A stretch of DNA of 64,000 nt, from assembly GCF_034190915.1 (NCBI RefSeq), contig NW_026947488.1:5714501-5778500 (forward strand), in the 5' to 3' direction. Numbering within the stretch: the first letter of the stretch is position 1; every line of letters begins with the position of its first letter. Shown here piece by piece: positions 13,537 to 25,420 of this stretch. Below the pieces are notes generated by a model that saw nothing but the letters and a program-made list of their open reading frames with translations, was not told where the DNA came from and did no database searches. The translations under genes and the position numbers were made by a program. Source of the DNA: Cavia porcellus. Lineage: Eukaryota > Chordata > Mammalia > Rodentia > Caviidae.

Positions 13537-14640
13537 TGTACCTACTTTGAAAACCTGTATTCTAGTAAGATGGAAAATGCAAAAGAAATGGGCAGGTTCT
13601 TAGATACATATTTATTACCAAAGCTGAATCAAGAAGATATAAAACTCCTAAATAAACCAATATCAACCAATGACATCAAAGATGTAATTAAAAACCTATC
13701 AACAAAGAAAAACCCAGGCCCTGACAGAGTCATTGCTGAATTGTATAAGAAATTTAAAGAAGACCTAACACCATTACTTCTCAAATTCTTTAATGAAAAT
13801 GAAAGGGAAGCAAGCAGCACTCCCAAATTCATTCCTGGAAGCAACATGACCCTGATACCAAAACCAGAGAAGGACCCAACTAAGAAAGAAAATTACAGGC
13901 AAATCTCCCTAATGATCATAGATGCAAAAATCCTCAGCAAGGGCCAGGGATTTAGCTCAGTGACATAAACACCTGCATGGCAAGCATGAGGTCCTGAGTT
14001 CAATCCCACATACAAAACAAAAAAAAAAAAAAAGAAAAAAGAAAAAAATCCTCAGTAAGATACTAGCAACAGAATGCTGCAAATCATCAAGAAGATTTTA
14101 CACTATGACCAAATGGGATTTAGCCAAAGGATGCAGGCATGGTTCAACATACATAAATCCATTAAATGTAACACACCATATTAATGGAGCCAATGACAAA
14201 AATCACATGATCATCTTAATAGATGCAGAAAAAGCTTTTGACAAAGTCCAGCACCCATTCATGATAAATAAAAACCCTACAGAAAATTGGATAGATGGTC
14301 TTTATCTCAATCTGATAAAATGTATCTGTGAAAAACTAAATGAACAAAAACTGAAAACTTTCTCTCTAAAATCACAACAAGACAAGGATGTGCTGTATCC
14401 ACTCTCGATTGCAGAGTCCTGGAAACTTTAGCCAAAGCAATTCGACCAGACAAAGAAATAAAAGGAATAAAGACAGGAAAGGAGGAAGTTAAATTATCAT
14501 TATGCACAGATGACATGATACTTTACTTAGAAGAACCCAAAAATTCCAATAAAAAATGACTAGATTTAATAACCACACTCAGTAGTATACCTGGATACAA
14601 ACTCAGCATTCAAAAAAATCAATAGCCTTTCTGTACAAGA
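13537..14640 (+). pseudogene. LINE-1 ORF2 reverse-transcriptase remnant
   Basis: Recognisable pieces in order are: ICTYFENLYSSKMENAKEM at about 13530-13590; STKKNPGPDRVIAELYKKF at about 13695-13755; MTLIPKPEKDPTKKENYR at about 13845-13900; HMIILIDAEKAFDKVQHPF at about 14206-14262; and [14 protein letters not shown] at about 14500-14541, the position of the catalytic F/Y-x-D-D box. An ID SINE at 13942-14043 splits it and a stop follows soon after the TDD box. The reverse transcriptase is dead. Confidence 0.85.
13942..14043 (+). repeat. Older ID-type SINE inserted in LINE-1
   Basis: It reads 'ggccagggatttagctcag', 'ggtcctgagttcaatccca' and an A-rich tail, lacking the 'gataaaaagg' tail of the young copies. 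Flanks are 'aaaaatcctcagcaag' (13926-13941) and 'aaaaatcctcagtaag' (14044-14059), a 16-bp duplication with one mismatch. Confidence 0.9.
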
Positions 14641-16455
14641 ATAACAAATTCATTGAGAAAGAAATCAGGGAAATAACACCTTTCATAATAGCATCCAAAA
14701 ACATGAAATACCTAGGAATCAATCTATCAAAGCATGTAAAAAAAAATCTCTACATTGAAAACTACAGTACTCTGAAAAAGGAGATTAAAGAGGAGATTGC
14801 AAAACAGAAAGACATCCCTTGCTCTTGATTAGGAAAAAGCAAAGTAATAAAAATGGCCATACTTTCAAAAGTGTTACACAGTTTTAAACCAATTCTGATA
14901 AAAATTCCAATAGTATATCTCACAGAATTAGAAAAAACAATCCAAAATCTAAAAAGAATTAGAAAGAACAAAATTCATCTGCAACAAAGGGAAAACGGGG
15001 CAGGGGCATCACAATTTCTGACTTGAAATTTACTATAAAGCTTCTGTAATAAAAACAACATAGTACTAAAAAAAAAAAAAACCAAAGATTAACGGAAAAG
15101 ATTAGAAGATGCAGAAACAACTCCAGACACTAAGTTATTTTATCTTTGACAAAGATGCCAAACACATTTACTGGAAGAAAGACAGCTTCTTTAATAAATG
15201 GTGCTGGGAAAACTGGCTTTGCACATGCCAGAGATGAAAAATGGACCCATATCTTTCACCATGCACTAAACTAAATTCAGAATGAACCAAAGATCTAAAT
15301 ATTACAACAGAAACATTAAATCTTCTGGAAGACAGAACAGGTAAAACTCTTAAAGACACTGGTATAGGCAAAGATTTTATGAATAAAACCCTGATCATAA
15401 AGGAACTACCACAAAAAAAATCAAGTGGAATTGCATCTTATTAGAAATCTTTTGCACAGCAAGGGAAACTACCAACAGAGTCAAGAGACAGCCCACAGTG
15501 TGGGGAGATGTCTGCCGGCTGTCCTCAGACAGAAGCTTACTCCAGAGAACAAATAAAGCACTAAAAAAAAATCAGACCACCCAAATTTAAGGGCCCAACT
15601 CAAACCAGGCATCTGAGATGAATGTACGCTTGTCAGATGAAATATAAATAGCAAATAAACATATGAAAAAAAGTTCAACATCACTGGTCATTTGAGAGAT
15701 ACAAATTAAAACAACACTGAGATTCCACCTTGGTCTGCAAAGAATAGCTATTATCAAGAAATCTAGCAGTAACAAATGTTGGAGGGGCTGTGGGGAAAAA
15801 GAAACCCTTCTCCACTGTTGGTAGGAGTGTAGACTGGTGCAACCACTCTGGAAATCCGTGTGGAGACTCCTTAAAATACTAGGATTGAAGGTCCCATTTG
15901 ACTCAGCTATCCACCCCCCACACACAATATCTTCTCAGAAGAATTAAAAACATGGTACCACAGTCATGTATGTGTACCCACACTTACAGCAACACAATTT
16001 GTAATAGCCAGATCTTGGAAACAAACGATATGCCCATAAGTGAAGAATGAATAAAAGAGGTGGAGTTCTACTCAGTCATAAAGAATGATAAACTTGAAAC
16101 TTTTATAGGTAAATGGATACAATTAGAGACCATATTCACAACTGAAATGAATCAGACTCACACAAGGAAACACTGTATTGTCTTCATAATGTGAGAAACT
16201 GAAAGAAATAACATGTATATATGTGTGTGTATACATATATATAAAAGACAGTTAAGCTAGTTATACTACTAATTTCTTAGTTTACTGAAAAGAAAGGTTT
16301 GTGCTAATATTGTTTGGATAATTATACCCAGATATTTTGTATGCTGAGGAATTAAAGATAACAATACACAATGTATTAACCATTGTTATCCTATACTTAC
16401 CATGTCTTGAAATTTTGATTTCTTTCCTTTTTAAAATAAAATAAAATAAAATACA

Positions 16456-17042
16456 AGCAATATTTGCAACAATAAGCAGGACAAAACACCTCCTATCTCC
16501 CCCTTAACACCAGTCTTAGGTCTTTATGCACCAGGGTTTCTTGGGCCTAAGCTTTTATTATAAAAACCTAGAGAGAGTAATGCTGAAAATATATGCAACA
16601 GAACAACATTATTGATAAAATAGCACATTTCCATTAGTAAAAATCAACATGTTTTATAAAAACCAGCCAATCTTCCTCTCTCCACTCTGAGAAATTTACT
16701 GTAAGAATTTTATTGAAAATAAATCCCATTTGATTTGAGTAATTACAGGAGATAAACCATGTTAGTATCCTCCTTTTCTCCAGTTTTAATGAATTAGGAT
16801 ACACAAAAGCCTCAATAAAAGTGACATAAAGGCTTATGAACATCATTCAGATTTTTACTAGTCACTTTCATTTCATAAAACTGCCATTTCCATTAAAGCA
16901 TTATGTAAAAAATGGGGTTTTACTATGCAAACATGCACATTTATTACCAGTGAATTTAAACATTGCTTATAAAGTACAGTCAATTTTACAAATGAAATCT
17001 TCAAAAGTTAAGTTTTTATTTAGAGCTAAAAAAATGATTTGT
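16456..17042. other. Intron 1 stretch without a gene
   Basis: AT-rich sequence between the LINE-1 tail and the next SINE. Nothing recognisable was seen. Confidence 0.5.
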
Positions 17043-17155
17043 GGGGCTGGGGATTTAGCTCAGCGGAATAAGCGCCTTCCTTGCAAGTGTGCGGTCATGA
17101 GTTTGATCCCTGGTACTAATAAAAACGAAAAAGACAAAAAAAAAGAAAAAAGAAA
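17043..17155 (+). repeat. Young ID-type SINE
   Basis: 'ggggctggggatttagctc', 'gcgccttccttgcaagtg', 'gagtttgatccctggtac', tail 'taataaaaacgaaaaagac' plus A-rich run. The flanks 'aaaaaatgatttgt' (ending 17042) and 'aaaaaagatttgt' (from about 17153) look like a target-site duplication. Confidence 0.9.
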
Positions 17156-17521
17156 AAAGATTTGTGCCTCTAGAAGCACATTTAATCGTTTTTCTAATCT
17201 TCTATTCCTTATTCAGATAATAGCTAGATAAAACTAGAAACTAAGCACCTCAAATATGAAACAGGTGATAAAATAGGAGGTAACATGAATTTGGGAGAAG
17301 TTAGAAACACTCTTTGAAATGTTTATTCTTCTATTTAGTAACTTGAATAGTGCTCTTTATGACTTATACACATAGCCGTCTGTGAAAATTTACTTGCATT
17401 TGATATAGATGTTCATGAGATAGTATTAATTAATTCAATATGAATTTCCTAACATGCTCTAAAAGATAAAAAGCACAGCATAAACTATGTCTTCCACCTT
17501 CTTCCGAGCCCTACTGCTTGG

Positions 17522-17634
17522 TTTTTTTTCTTTTTTTTTTTTTTTTTTTCGTTTTTATCGGTACTGGGGAGCGAACTCATGACTGCCTGCTTGCAAGGCA
17601 GGTGCTTATACCACTGAACTAAATCCCCAGCCCC
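17522..17634 (-). repeat. Young ID-type SINE, antisense
   Basis: Reverse complement of the same subfamily: T-run, 'cgtttttatcggtac', 'ctgcttgcaaggcaggtgc', 'gaactaaatccccagcccc'. Confidence 0.92.
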
Positions 17635-17639
17635 AGCTT

Positions 17640-18838
17640 TTTGTCTTTTTACAGTATGTTTCCTAAGAAAGTAGGAAGCCCTAGAGCTGACCTGTTTTAG
17701 AAAGTAATTAAGAGTAATAATACACAGTACTGCAGAAATCAGACGCAGAACTGTGCCTATCAGTAAAAGCTAAAGGAGAAAAGGTTATGTCTCAGTTACA
17801 AAAATGGAGCCCTAAAGTCATTAAGTTCTGGCTGAAAGACCAAAGAAGATAGCCACAAGCCAGCAAACATCGGAACCCTAAGAGGACAGGTCCTGGACGC
17901 TGAATGTTACTTCAAAAATGACGAGATTAAACGTATCAATCAGGAAAGCTAACAGCATTGTGTGGAAAAAGTATTCCATCAAACCCTTATTACTTCCCTG
18001 GTATGTGCATGGCTTAAGTACGTCTTGTCTGTAATCATTCAGAGACACATGATTAACACAAAACTCATCCTTTCAGGAATCATAAATAGCATCTTTACGA
18101 AAGAATAGCAAGAGTTTGTGTCCACCAACTGTAAAAGGAAACAGTGAAAATTCCCAGTGAACTCAAAAGTCACTCGTGGCCTTCCTTATCTGTGTGGCCT
18201 CAAGCACGTCAAACTGAAGGAGGACCCAACCTTTGACTTTCTGAATTGTTCTTTATCTGGTATGTTCTCTCCTGCAGTCCACCCTGGACTCCAGGGACAA
18301 CAGGTCTGATGGAGAAACACCTGTGACAAGAGCTGAAGCCACGCCCAGACAGCCTGACTGCCGCTTGACTGTCCTAAGAGTAAGGCAGACTGCAGTGAAC
18401 ATCACCACTTACGCAAGCCCAACCTTCGCTTCAGTCTCTTCCCTGTATGAGCCGACTGGGCCAGGCACACAGCACAGTGGGCAGCATGTGCCTGGCAGCA
18501 TGAGGTCCTGAGTGTGATTCCCAGTGCTCTCCCACCGCCAAAATAACCTGACTGCTGTTGGTACCTGGGAGAAACAGAATCTAAGCCACTGTTCTTCTTC
18601 CCTGAGCGATCACACTGGTCACAAACTCCTTTCCTGCCCCGACTGCTGCTCTTGTCTTCCACTGGCCCACTGGGTGGCTGAACCTGACCCACTGGAGCTT
18701 CCAGAGTTGGGGAGTTGGGGTCCTGCCAAGCTCCAGTAACAGTATCATTCCATCTGTTTATTAAATGACAGGATTCAGTGTGTTAAGGGGTAAGCACAGG
18801 ATTTTATCTTTCACTTGGAGATTCGTTTTTACTGAAAA
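17640..18838. other. Intron 1 stretch, unique DNA with an ID fragment
   Basis: Mostly unique sequence. At about 18478-18540 there is a partial ID-like piece ('ggcagcatgaggtcctgag', 'tgtgattcccagtgct'). No gene is supported. Confidence 0.55.
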
Positions 18839-18839
18839 A

Positions 18840-19935
18840 TAAAGTTATTATAACACTGAAATATAAAACTCCTAGAACTTAGAAAAAAAGTAACCCTGAG
18901 TTTGGAGATAACTTTAGATAAAACAGCAAAGGCATAATTCACAGAAGAAATAAATGACGAACTGGGCTTCATTAAAAACACCTGCTGGGACAGTGTCCAC
19001 GGGATTATGGAGGCAATGCCAAGAGAATGAAAGGCCAAGCGAGTCACAGACTAAGAGGAAAATATTTGTAGAAGACATACGTGAAGAAGGACCATCAACC
19101 AAAAGACAAAACTCTTAACACTACGCGAGTGAACAACTTGATTTAAAGGTGGCCATAAGATCTGCACAGACTTCTTGCCAAAGATGTAAGGGGGCAAATA
19201 AGTACATGAAAAGATGTTTATATCACCTGCAAGTTTAAAAAAATGAAAGACCACTACATACTTATTAGAATAACTAAAATCTAAACACCGACAACAACAA
19301 AGGCTGGAAAAGCTGTGGTGCAACAAGAAGGCTCTTCTTTTTTTAGAGAAGTCTCATTAGTTACTAGCAGGAATGTAAAAATGGTACAGCCACTTTAAAA
19401 GAGGGCCTCCCAGTTTCTTATAAACTTAAACATATTCTCACCATACAAGCCAGTAATTGCTTTCCTTAGTACTTACGCAAATGAGTTGAAAACTTCTATC
19501 CACAGAAAAACCTGCAACAGATGTTTACAGCAGCTTTATTCCAAACTGCCAAGCCTTGAAAGCAAACAAAATGTCCTTCAGTAGTCAGATAAAAATCAAC
19601 TGGAACATGCAAGACAATGAATTAGCATTCAAAACAAAAACAAATAAGCTATCAAGCTATGAAAAGACACAGAGGAACTTTAAATTCATATTCATATATG
19701 AGATAAATCATTGTGAAAAGGCTGTTTTATGACTTCATTAAATGACAGCCTGGAAAAAGCAACTATGGACACTGTAAAAAGATCAGAGGTTGATGGGGCA
19801 TAGCAGGAGGACAGATTTTTTTCTGGACAATGAAAACACTGGGACTGTAGTGGTGGATACAGGTCACTGTACAAACCAGTCCAAATTCCTCTGACACCAA
19901 GAGAGAACCCTAATGTAGACCATCCACGCTGCATG
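18840..19935 (+). mobile_element. Old LINE-1 fragment (ORF2 3' part)
   Basis: The sequence follows the C-terminal part of LINE-1 ORF2 and the 3' UTR: 'aaacagcaaaggcataatt', 'gaactgggcttcattaaaa', 'caaaggctggaaaagctgt', and 'tttacagcagctttattcc'. It is strongly diverged and older than the 9640 copy. Confidence 0.75.
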
Positions 19936-20765
19936 AAAACGATTTGTCAATGCAGGTCTGACCGGCTGTCACCAAGTGCCACCCTGCTGTGGGATGCCAG
20001 GAGTGGAGCAGGCCGCACACGCACGAGGGTGGGGGTCGCGGGAGCTCTACTTTCTGCTCGGTTTACTCAGACCTAGAACTGTTCTAGAACATAGTCTACT
20101 TTATGCTTATTTTTTAATGAGCTGCTTAGCCTTCTATAGTAATTTACTTTTGGTAGCACCCCTGCTATTCAAGATTTTGAAAAAATGTGTGCTTGAACTG
20201 AGAGGAAGGAAGGAATCATGATGCTCTTTTGGCAAAGAGACTACTTTCCCTTCTGTTTTTGGAGTTCATGGAATTCTGGTGTTACAAAAACCCTCCTTTG
20301 CAATTTATCTCTTGGTGTAACCCCAGTACTTTGAAACTCACACTGTGTGTGCTACAAAAAAGTTGTATACCAGTTTGAGACATAATCTGTGCGGTGTCAG
20401 CTTTCCAGACCTAAACTGAAAAGTTATTAGCTTCACAATAGCTTTTTTCATTCTGCATAAGAAGAACCGTATTGTTTTACACTCTTGTAAATACACAGTA
20501 TCTCTCTTTTTCACAACCCCTCCAACAAACAAGTTGCCATATTTCATTTCAGTCCTAAAAAAGATTACCTTCTGCACGGGTAACAGCCTGTCTCCAGAAG
20601 CCTATCATCTGTGATGAATTTTGCCTGGACAATAAAATTGTGCCTGAGGCTTCAATACAATAGGATTCTGTTACATAGCAAAAGTATATTAAAACAGGGA
20701 AATATGGACCCTCTACAGTAAAACCTGTGGTCTACCTTACACTTACACTTTGAGAGTGTATTTTC

Positions 20766-20877
20766 TTTTTTTTTTTTTTTTTTGGTCTTTTTCCTTTTTA
20801 TCGGTACCAGGGATCGAACTCACGACTGCCTGCTTGCAAGGCAGGCGCTTATGCCGCTGAGCTAAATCCCCAGCCCC
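20766..20877 (-). repeat. Young ID-type SINE, antisense, with target-site duplication
   Basis: T-run, 'gtctttttcctttttatcgg', 'ggatcgaactcacgactgc', 'gctaaatccccagcccc'. The flanks 'gagagtgtattttc' (20752-20765) and 'gagagtctattttc' (20878-20891) form a 14-bp duplication with one mismatch. Confidence 0.94.
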
Positions 20878-20891
20878 GAGAGTCTATTTTC

Positions 20892-23340
20892 ATTAAAGGA
20901 ATTTTATGGCTTTCTGCTTTCCCTTCCCATCTGCAAGGCACCAACTCCCTCATCACTCCCTTTGGTTACGTAACACTTCCTCTTCTACAATGGGAACTAT
21001 GAACACATTTTTTGTCTCTCTAGTTTACAAACAACCATTAGCACCTAGAACATGTGTAGGCATAGAACAGATTCTCCATAAATCCTCTAAAGAAGGGAAT
21101 GGCCGGGCCATGCTTCTATCTGCTGTATTTGGGGCATCTAGACTGACTGGGCGACGGACACTGAGCCAACCCCCATCCCCTTCTAAGCACCCCCACTCTC
21201 ACCTTCTGCCACCACACACTTGGTGTGCTTGTTCCATGTCCACGTGAGGAGGCTACGCCTGCCCCACTCCTCATCACACCCACATTTGAACCAGGGCAAC
21301 GTGTATGGCATGTGTAACGTGGGCTGCGACACCAGCAAGACCGACACCAGCAAGACCTCTTCAGGGTAACTTTTCTCCAAGATAGTACTGCATGTCCTGT
21401 AAACAGATGCCTACTTTGCAACCCAAATTTGAAGTCATTTCAAGTTTGTCCTGTTCATACATAGGCTGAAGGTATTAAAAATGTTCACCTGGTTGATAAT
21501 GCTTTCATCATAATTACTATTAATTTTTAAATTGCCACTTTCCTAAAAACTGAAAGATAGCATAGTACTAGATACTCAAAGAGGATTAGCTCTTAAATAA
21601 CCATAAATCAAGAGTATGGAATTGGATAAGTTGGGCTTTTAAAAATCTATTTTCTTGATTGAAATTGTTAGCTCACACATTAAATCAATGATTTAAAAAC
21701 AAAAGTAAAGTTCCACAACCAATGTGTTTTTAATGAAACACACTATATTCCAATATTTCAGCAGGAAGCATTATTGTGCAGCTCTTATTTTGAAATAAAC
21801 ACATATAAATAAACCTACACACAGATGCAAAATTTCCTCAAGAAATCTTAGCATACAAAGTGTTCTAAATTAATAATCTTCCTATATCCCCATGAGACAG
21901 CCGGCTGCTGAGAAACATCGCACCCATTATTACAGCGAAGGATATCAGCACCATTAACCCAGGATAACACCGCCCAACCACACTACAGCAGCCTGCCCAA
22001 AACAGAATATACCAGCCCTGCAGGCCGCTTCCTCAATTCACTGGCTCCCTAACCCTTCAGAGCAGAAATTAAACCACCGCCACAGGTGGGAAAACAAGAC
22101 TGCAAAGCAATACTACAGTGTTAGGAATTCAACAGATTACTTATAGAGGCCCTAAAATCAAACTTGGAAACACTACCTGAAAAAGACCCGACATTGGACC
22201 CGAGGAACAGCCTGGGACACAAACATATTTGCAGTTTATGTAACAGTCAAGCAACTTACTAGAATTCAGAATATATAAGGAACTTATTTATAATAAATAT
22301 GCCAAATCTTTCTGAGGGAATTCTTCACAGTAGTGTAAAAGAATGAACCCAATCTCTGTTTCAACAGTTAATGGCTCTCAAAAACATGTTAATACTTCCT
22401 GGCACTTCATTAAGTGACTTAGAAAAATGGAAATAGTCACATTTAACTTTTTTAGGGAGTAAGAAAAAGCAAGGAGTAGGATAGGTAGATATGAAGCACA
22501 ACACATTATTAACACTGACTTGGTATCTGTTATCACATTAACTGCATATTTCTATACTGAAGTTCTTCCAAGTAAGAAGAATCTTTCATTTATGTGAGAC
22601 TGATGATGCTCTTTTGAAAAAAATTTCTCCTTGCCCACAATGCCCTGTATATACAAAAACATTGGCGTCCTGATTTGTGGACTGTTGAAAAACAATAAAC
22701 CTACAGTTATTTTCACGTTACCTATAAAAGTCAAGAGTATCACTTAAAACATGTTTAGCACAGCAGGGGTCTCAATTTAAGACAGACCCATACTTACAAC
22801 TTTGACAAGAACTATTTTATGAACTTAAAAATCAAGTCTTCATTCATCTAAAGATAAATACTTCTGTTAACCTATTAGATATTTCTAAATAGAAAAATGG
22901 CTATAAGCATCATGTAAGAGCAGATGCTTCATCCATTCTACCTATACTAGCACTAAGACAGACTATAGTAGACAGCTAATTATTCACAGTTGAATTCTAT
23001 GCATCAATTTCAAAAGGATCTGAAATAACTCAATAAACTGAAGTTTTTCAGTGTACAATCTTCATTCCACTAAAAACATCTCAGTAACTTTTCTCTAAAT
23101 TCATAGATCAGCTTTTGTCAAAGCTGCAGGTGTGGATCTATCTCAAATTAATGATTCAAAAGGTGTGAAAATAAATAAAAATACAAGCTATTCTCATGAC
23201 TGTAGCTGTTGCTTTACCTTGACTGAGTTACAAATTAACAGCTCAGTCAAGGGCATACTGTCATCCTCGAAATCTCCCCTACAGTGTTCCCTCTTTAGAT
23301 GATAACCCACCAAAAAACTCACATAAAAACGAGCACTGCA
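20892..23340. other. Intron 1 stretch without a gene
   Basis: About 2.4 kb of AT-rich unique sequence, the longest SINE-free part of intron 1. I see no exon, RNA gene or named repeat. Whether it is conserved cannot be judged from one genome. Confidence 0.5.
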
Positions 23341-23500
23341 GCCAGGTGTGGTGGCACACTCCTGTAATGTCAGCACTCGGGAGGCTGAGGCAGGAGGGTC
23401 ATTGCAAGTTCAAGACCAGCCTGGGCTACAAAGTGAGCCCAAGGCCAGCCTGAACCGCACAGTGAGACCCTGTCTCAGAGATGAAAAGAAAAAAAAAAGC
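23341..23500 (+). repeat. B1-like SINE
   Basis: 'gccaggtgtggtggcacac', 'gggaggctgaggcaggagg', 'caagaccagcctgggctac', then the duplicated 'aaggccagcctgaaccgc', 'agaccctgtctcag' and an A-rich tail. It is a good example of the internal duplication in this genome's B1. Confidence 0.92.
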
Positions 23501-23661
23501 ATTGTCCAACTCCTATACGCAGACAAATGGAGAACACATTTAGCATTCTGCTCCTGTTCAGTCTAATGGGAATTTTCAATTGTGAACAATGAGAAATGGC
23601 AGGATGTGGTCTATCCGTTAGAATGTAATTTGGTCTGGTTTCCTTTTCAACAAGAACCTAC

Positions 23662-23689
23662 GTGGCTACACCGGTGTGGCTACACCGGT
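23662..23689. repeat. Perfect 14-bp tandem duplication
   Basis: 'gtggctacaccggt' occurs twice without a gap (23662-23675, 23676-23689). Each copy ends in the palindrome ACCGGT. Confidence 0.9.
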
Positions 23690-24478
23690 GAAAAGAGATT
23701 ATCAACCAGGTCAGCAGCCTCTTACAAGAGGCCAGGAGGGACAGGTGTGAGACTTGGATGAAAATGCCTTCTATTCCCCTTTCTCTTTCTTTGCAAATTA
23801 TGCTCATTCTTCAAAGTTTTGCTCAAATGCCTTTTCTTTTGCAAAAGCTTACCTACTCCTTCAGCCAAAGAAATGAGTCCTTCTTGTACTATAATCTAAC
23901 AAGTAATGATTCCAAATTTATGTCTGCAGCCTGGCCCAGTCTGGTCCTAAGCTCTAGACTCAAACACCATTCCACACCTCTCCCCAAGGGTCAGCAGTGT
24001 GCCCACGGAGTCTATGAGAGACACACTTCCAAAGCCACTGCTTCTCATCTCAGCATAAGAAATCACCACTCAGTCAGCTAGCTGCTTGGGCCAAAAACAA
24101 TTAGTTACCTGAGCTTCCTCTCTTCTCCACTTAATCCACGGCAGTTCTGTGAGCTCTGCCTTCAGACAGGGCTTAGGACTGGAGCACCCTCTCCCACCGC
24201 TACCACTCCCCTACCTGGCTCCACATTGAAGTCTCTCACAGCCTTGGACCACCGCAGCGGCCAGACGTTTCCGGTGTGCAGCCTACTCTCCGCACAATGG
24301 CCGTGACCTTTGCAAAATGGGCTCCTGACAGAATCACCCACAGCTTACCTTGTCACTACGCAAGTCAAAGTCCCTGTCTTGTCCTGTCTCCTAGCAGGAC
24401 TCCTGCCCTCTCCTTGGAGTAACTTCCCAGTGTGCACCTCCCCATGACTCCACTAGGGTACACTGACTTTGCTGCTCT
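23690..24478. other. Intron 1 stretch, possibly a LINE-2 remnant
   Basis: The words 'tgctcattcttcaaagttttgc' and 'tcaaatgccttttc' near 23800-23835 resemble the LINE-2 3' end ('...ctcaaatgccacctcct'). This is a weak match and the rest of the stretch is unrecognised. Confidence 0.3.
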
Positions 24479-24480
24479 GC

Positions 24481-24532
<52 letters not shown>

Positions 24533-24533
24533 T
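24479..24533. repeat. (TTTC)n microsatellite
   Basis: About thirteen uninterrupted TTTC units directly abutting the tail of an antisense B1 element. It probably grew from that element's A-rich tail. Confidence 0.95.
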
Positions 24534-24672
24534 TCTGAGACAGGGTCTCGCTGTGTGGTTCAGGCTGGCCTTGGACTCACTTTGTAGCCCAGGCTGGTCT
24601 CAAACTTGTAACAATCTTCATGCCTCAGCCTCCCGAATACTGGGATTACAGGAGTGCACCCATGCCTGGCTC
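24534..24672 (-). repeat. B1-like SINE, antisense
   Basis: 'ctgagacagggtctcgctg', 'aggctggccttggactcac', 'cccaggctggtctcaaac', 'cctcagcctcccgaatac', 'gtgcacccatgcctggc'. Confidence 0.92.
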
Positions 24673-24704
24673 TTGCTGCTTTTCTTTTTCCCTAGTTGTT
24701 TTGT

Positions 24705-24802
24705 TTTTTAAGATAGTGTCCAAGGTCTCACTATGAAGCTCAGGCTGGCCTCAGGTTTATAAGGTTCCTGCCTCAGCCTCTGAGTGTACCATCACACCCA
24801 GC
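24705..24802 (-). repeat. B1-like SINE fragment, antisense
   Basis: A second, shorter and more decayed antisense copy: 'aaggtctcactatgaagct', 'aggctggcctcaggttta', 'cctgcctcagcctctgag'. Confidence 0.8.
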
Positions 24803-24978
24803 TTCTGGAACACACCAAGCTCGTCGCCACCCGAGGGCTCTGAGCGACCTTCTGGAAGGCTCTTCCCCCAAACAGCTGCATGTTCTGCACATGCACTTTA
24901 TGCAGGTCTCAGGCTAAATTCAATATCACCTCAAGAAAGTAGCTTTCCCAGTCACCCTGTTTAAAATAGATCTACCTA

Positions 24979-25062
24979 GGGGCTGAGGTACAGCTTAGTG
25001 GTACAGTGCCTGCCTAGCATGCTCAAGGAACTGGGCTCAATCCCAGCACTACAAAAATACAT
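24979..25062 (+). repeat. Older ID-type SINE
   Basis: 'ggggctgaggtacagctta', 'cctgcctagcatgctcaag', 'gggctcaatcccagcact', then A-rich. It belongs to the older type without the 'gataaaaagg' tail. Confidence 0.82.
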
Positions 25063-25221
25063 TTTTTTTGTTTTACCGCCTACCTTTACCTGAAACCATA
25101 TTATACAAATTTTCTATTTTTCTTGAGTCTATGTCCCTAACTTGAAGCTGAGCCCCATTAAACGGGTATCTTTCCTTCCAGTCTTTTCACCTCAGCTTCC
25201 CAAGTATGCTAACAGTGCAAA

Positions 25222-25420
25222 CGTGCAGCCACCCACCTGTGACCCCAGCACGTTGGGAGGCTGAGGGAAGAGAATCACATTCTTGAGACTAACCTGGGCA
25301 ACTTAAGACGTGGTGAGACACTGTCTCAAAATACGAAACAGAAGAAGGGCTAGGGATGCAGCGGGGTGCACAAACCCTGGGCCCAGTACAGGACAAGGTG
25401 GTGGTGGTGGCCGGGTGCTC
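25222..25420 (+). repeat. B1-like plus ID-like composite SINE
   Basis: A B1 part ('acctgtgaccccagcacg', 'tgggaggctgagggaag', 'gagacactgtctcaaaa') is followed at once by a degenerate ID-like part ('agggctagggatgcagc', 'aaccctgggcccagtac'). The order fits a composite B1-dID type SINE. Confidence 0.65.

Larger units (their letters stand above)
9640..16455 (+). mobile_element. Near full-length, inactive LINE-1
   Basis: A LINE-1 of about 6.8 kb with the expected order: a 5' UTR opening with 'ggccaagatggcaaag' (YY1-type site), an ORF1 region with coiled-coil remnants (11040-12170), an ORF2 region with endonuclease and reverse-transcriptase remnants (about 12230-16100), and a 3' end ('aatgaatcagactcacac...') running into an A-rich tail near 16435-16455. 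Many stops and frameshifts break both reading frames, and two ID SINEs interrupt ORF2. It lies antisense to VAPB in intron 1. The 3' boundary is approximate and I could not find a convincing target-site duplication. Confidence 0.85.

Noticed and set aside
11320..14431. Possible intact LINE-1 proteins
   Set aside because: Each frame is a short piece between stops or frameshifts and two SINEs interrupt ORF2, so the element cannot be active.
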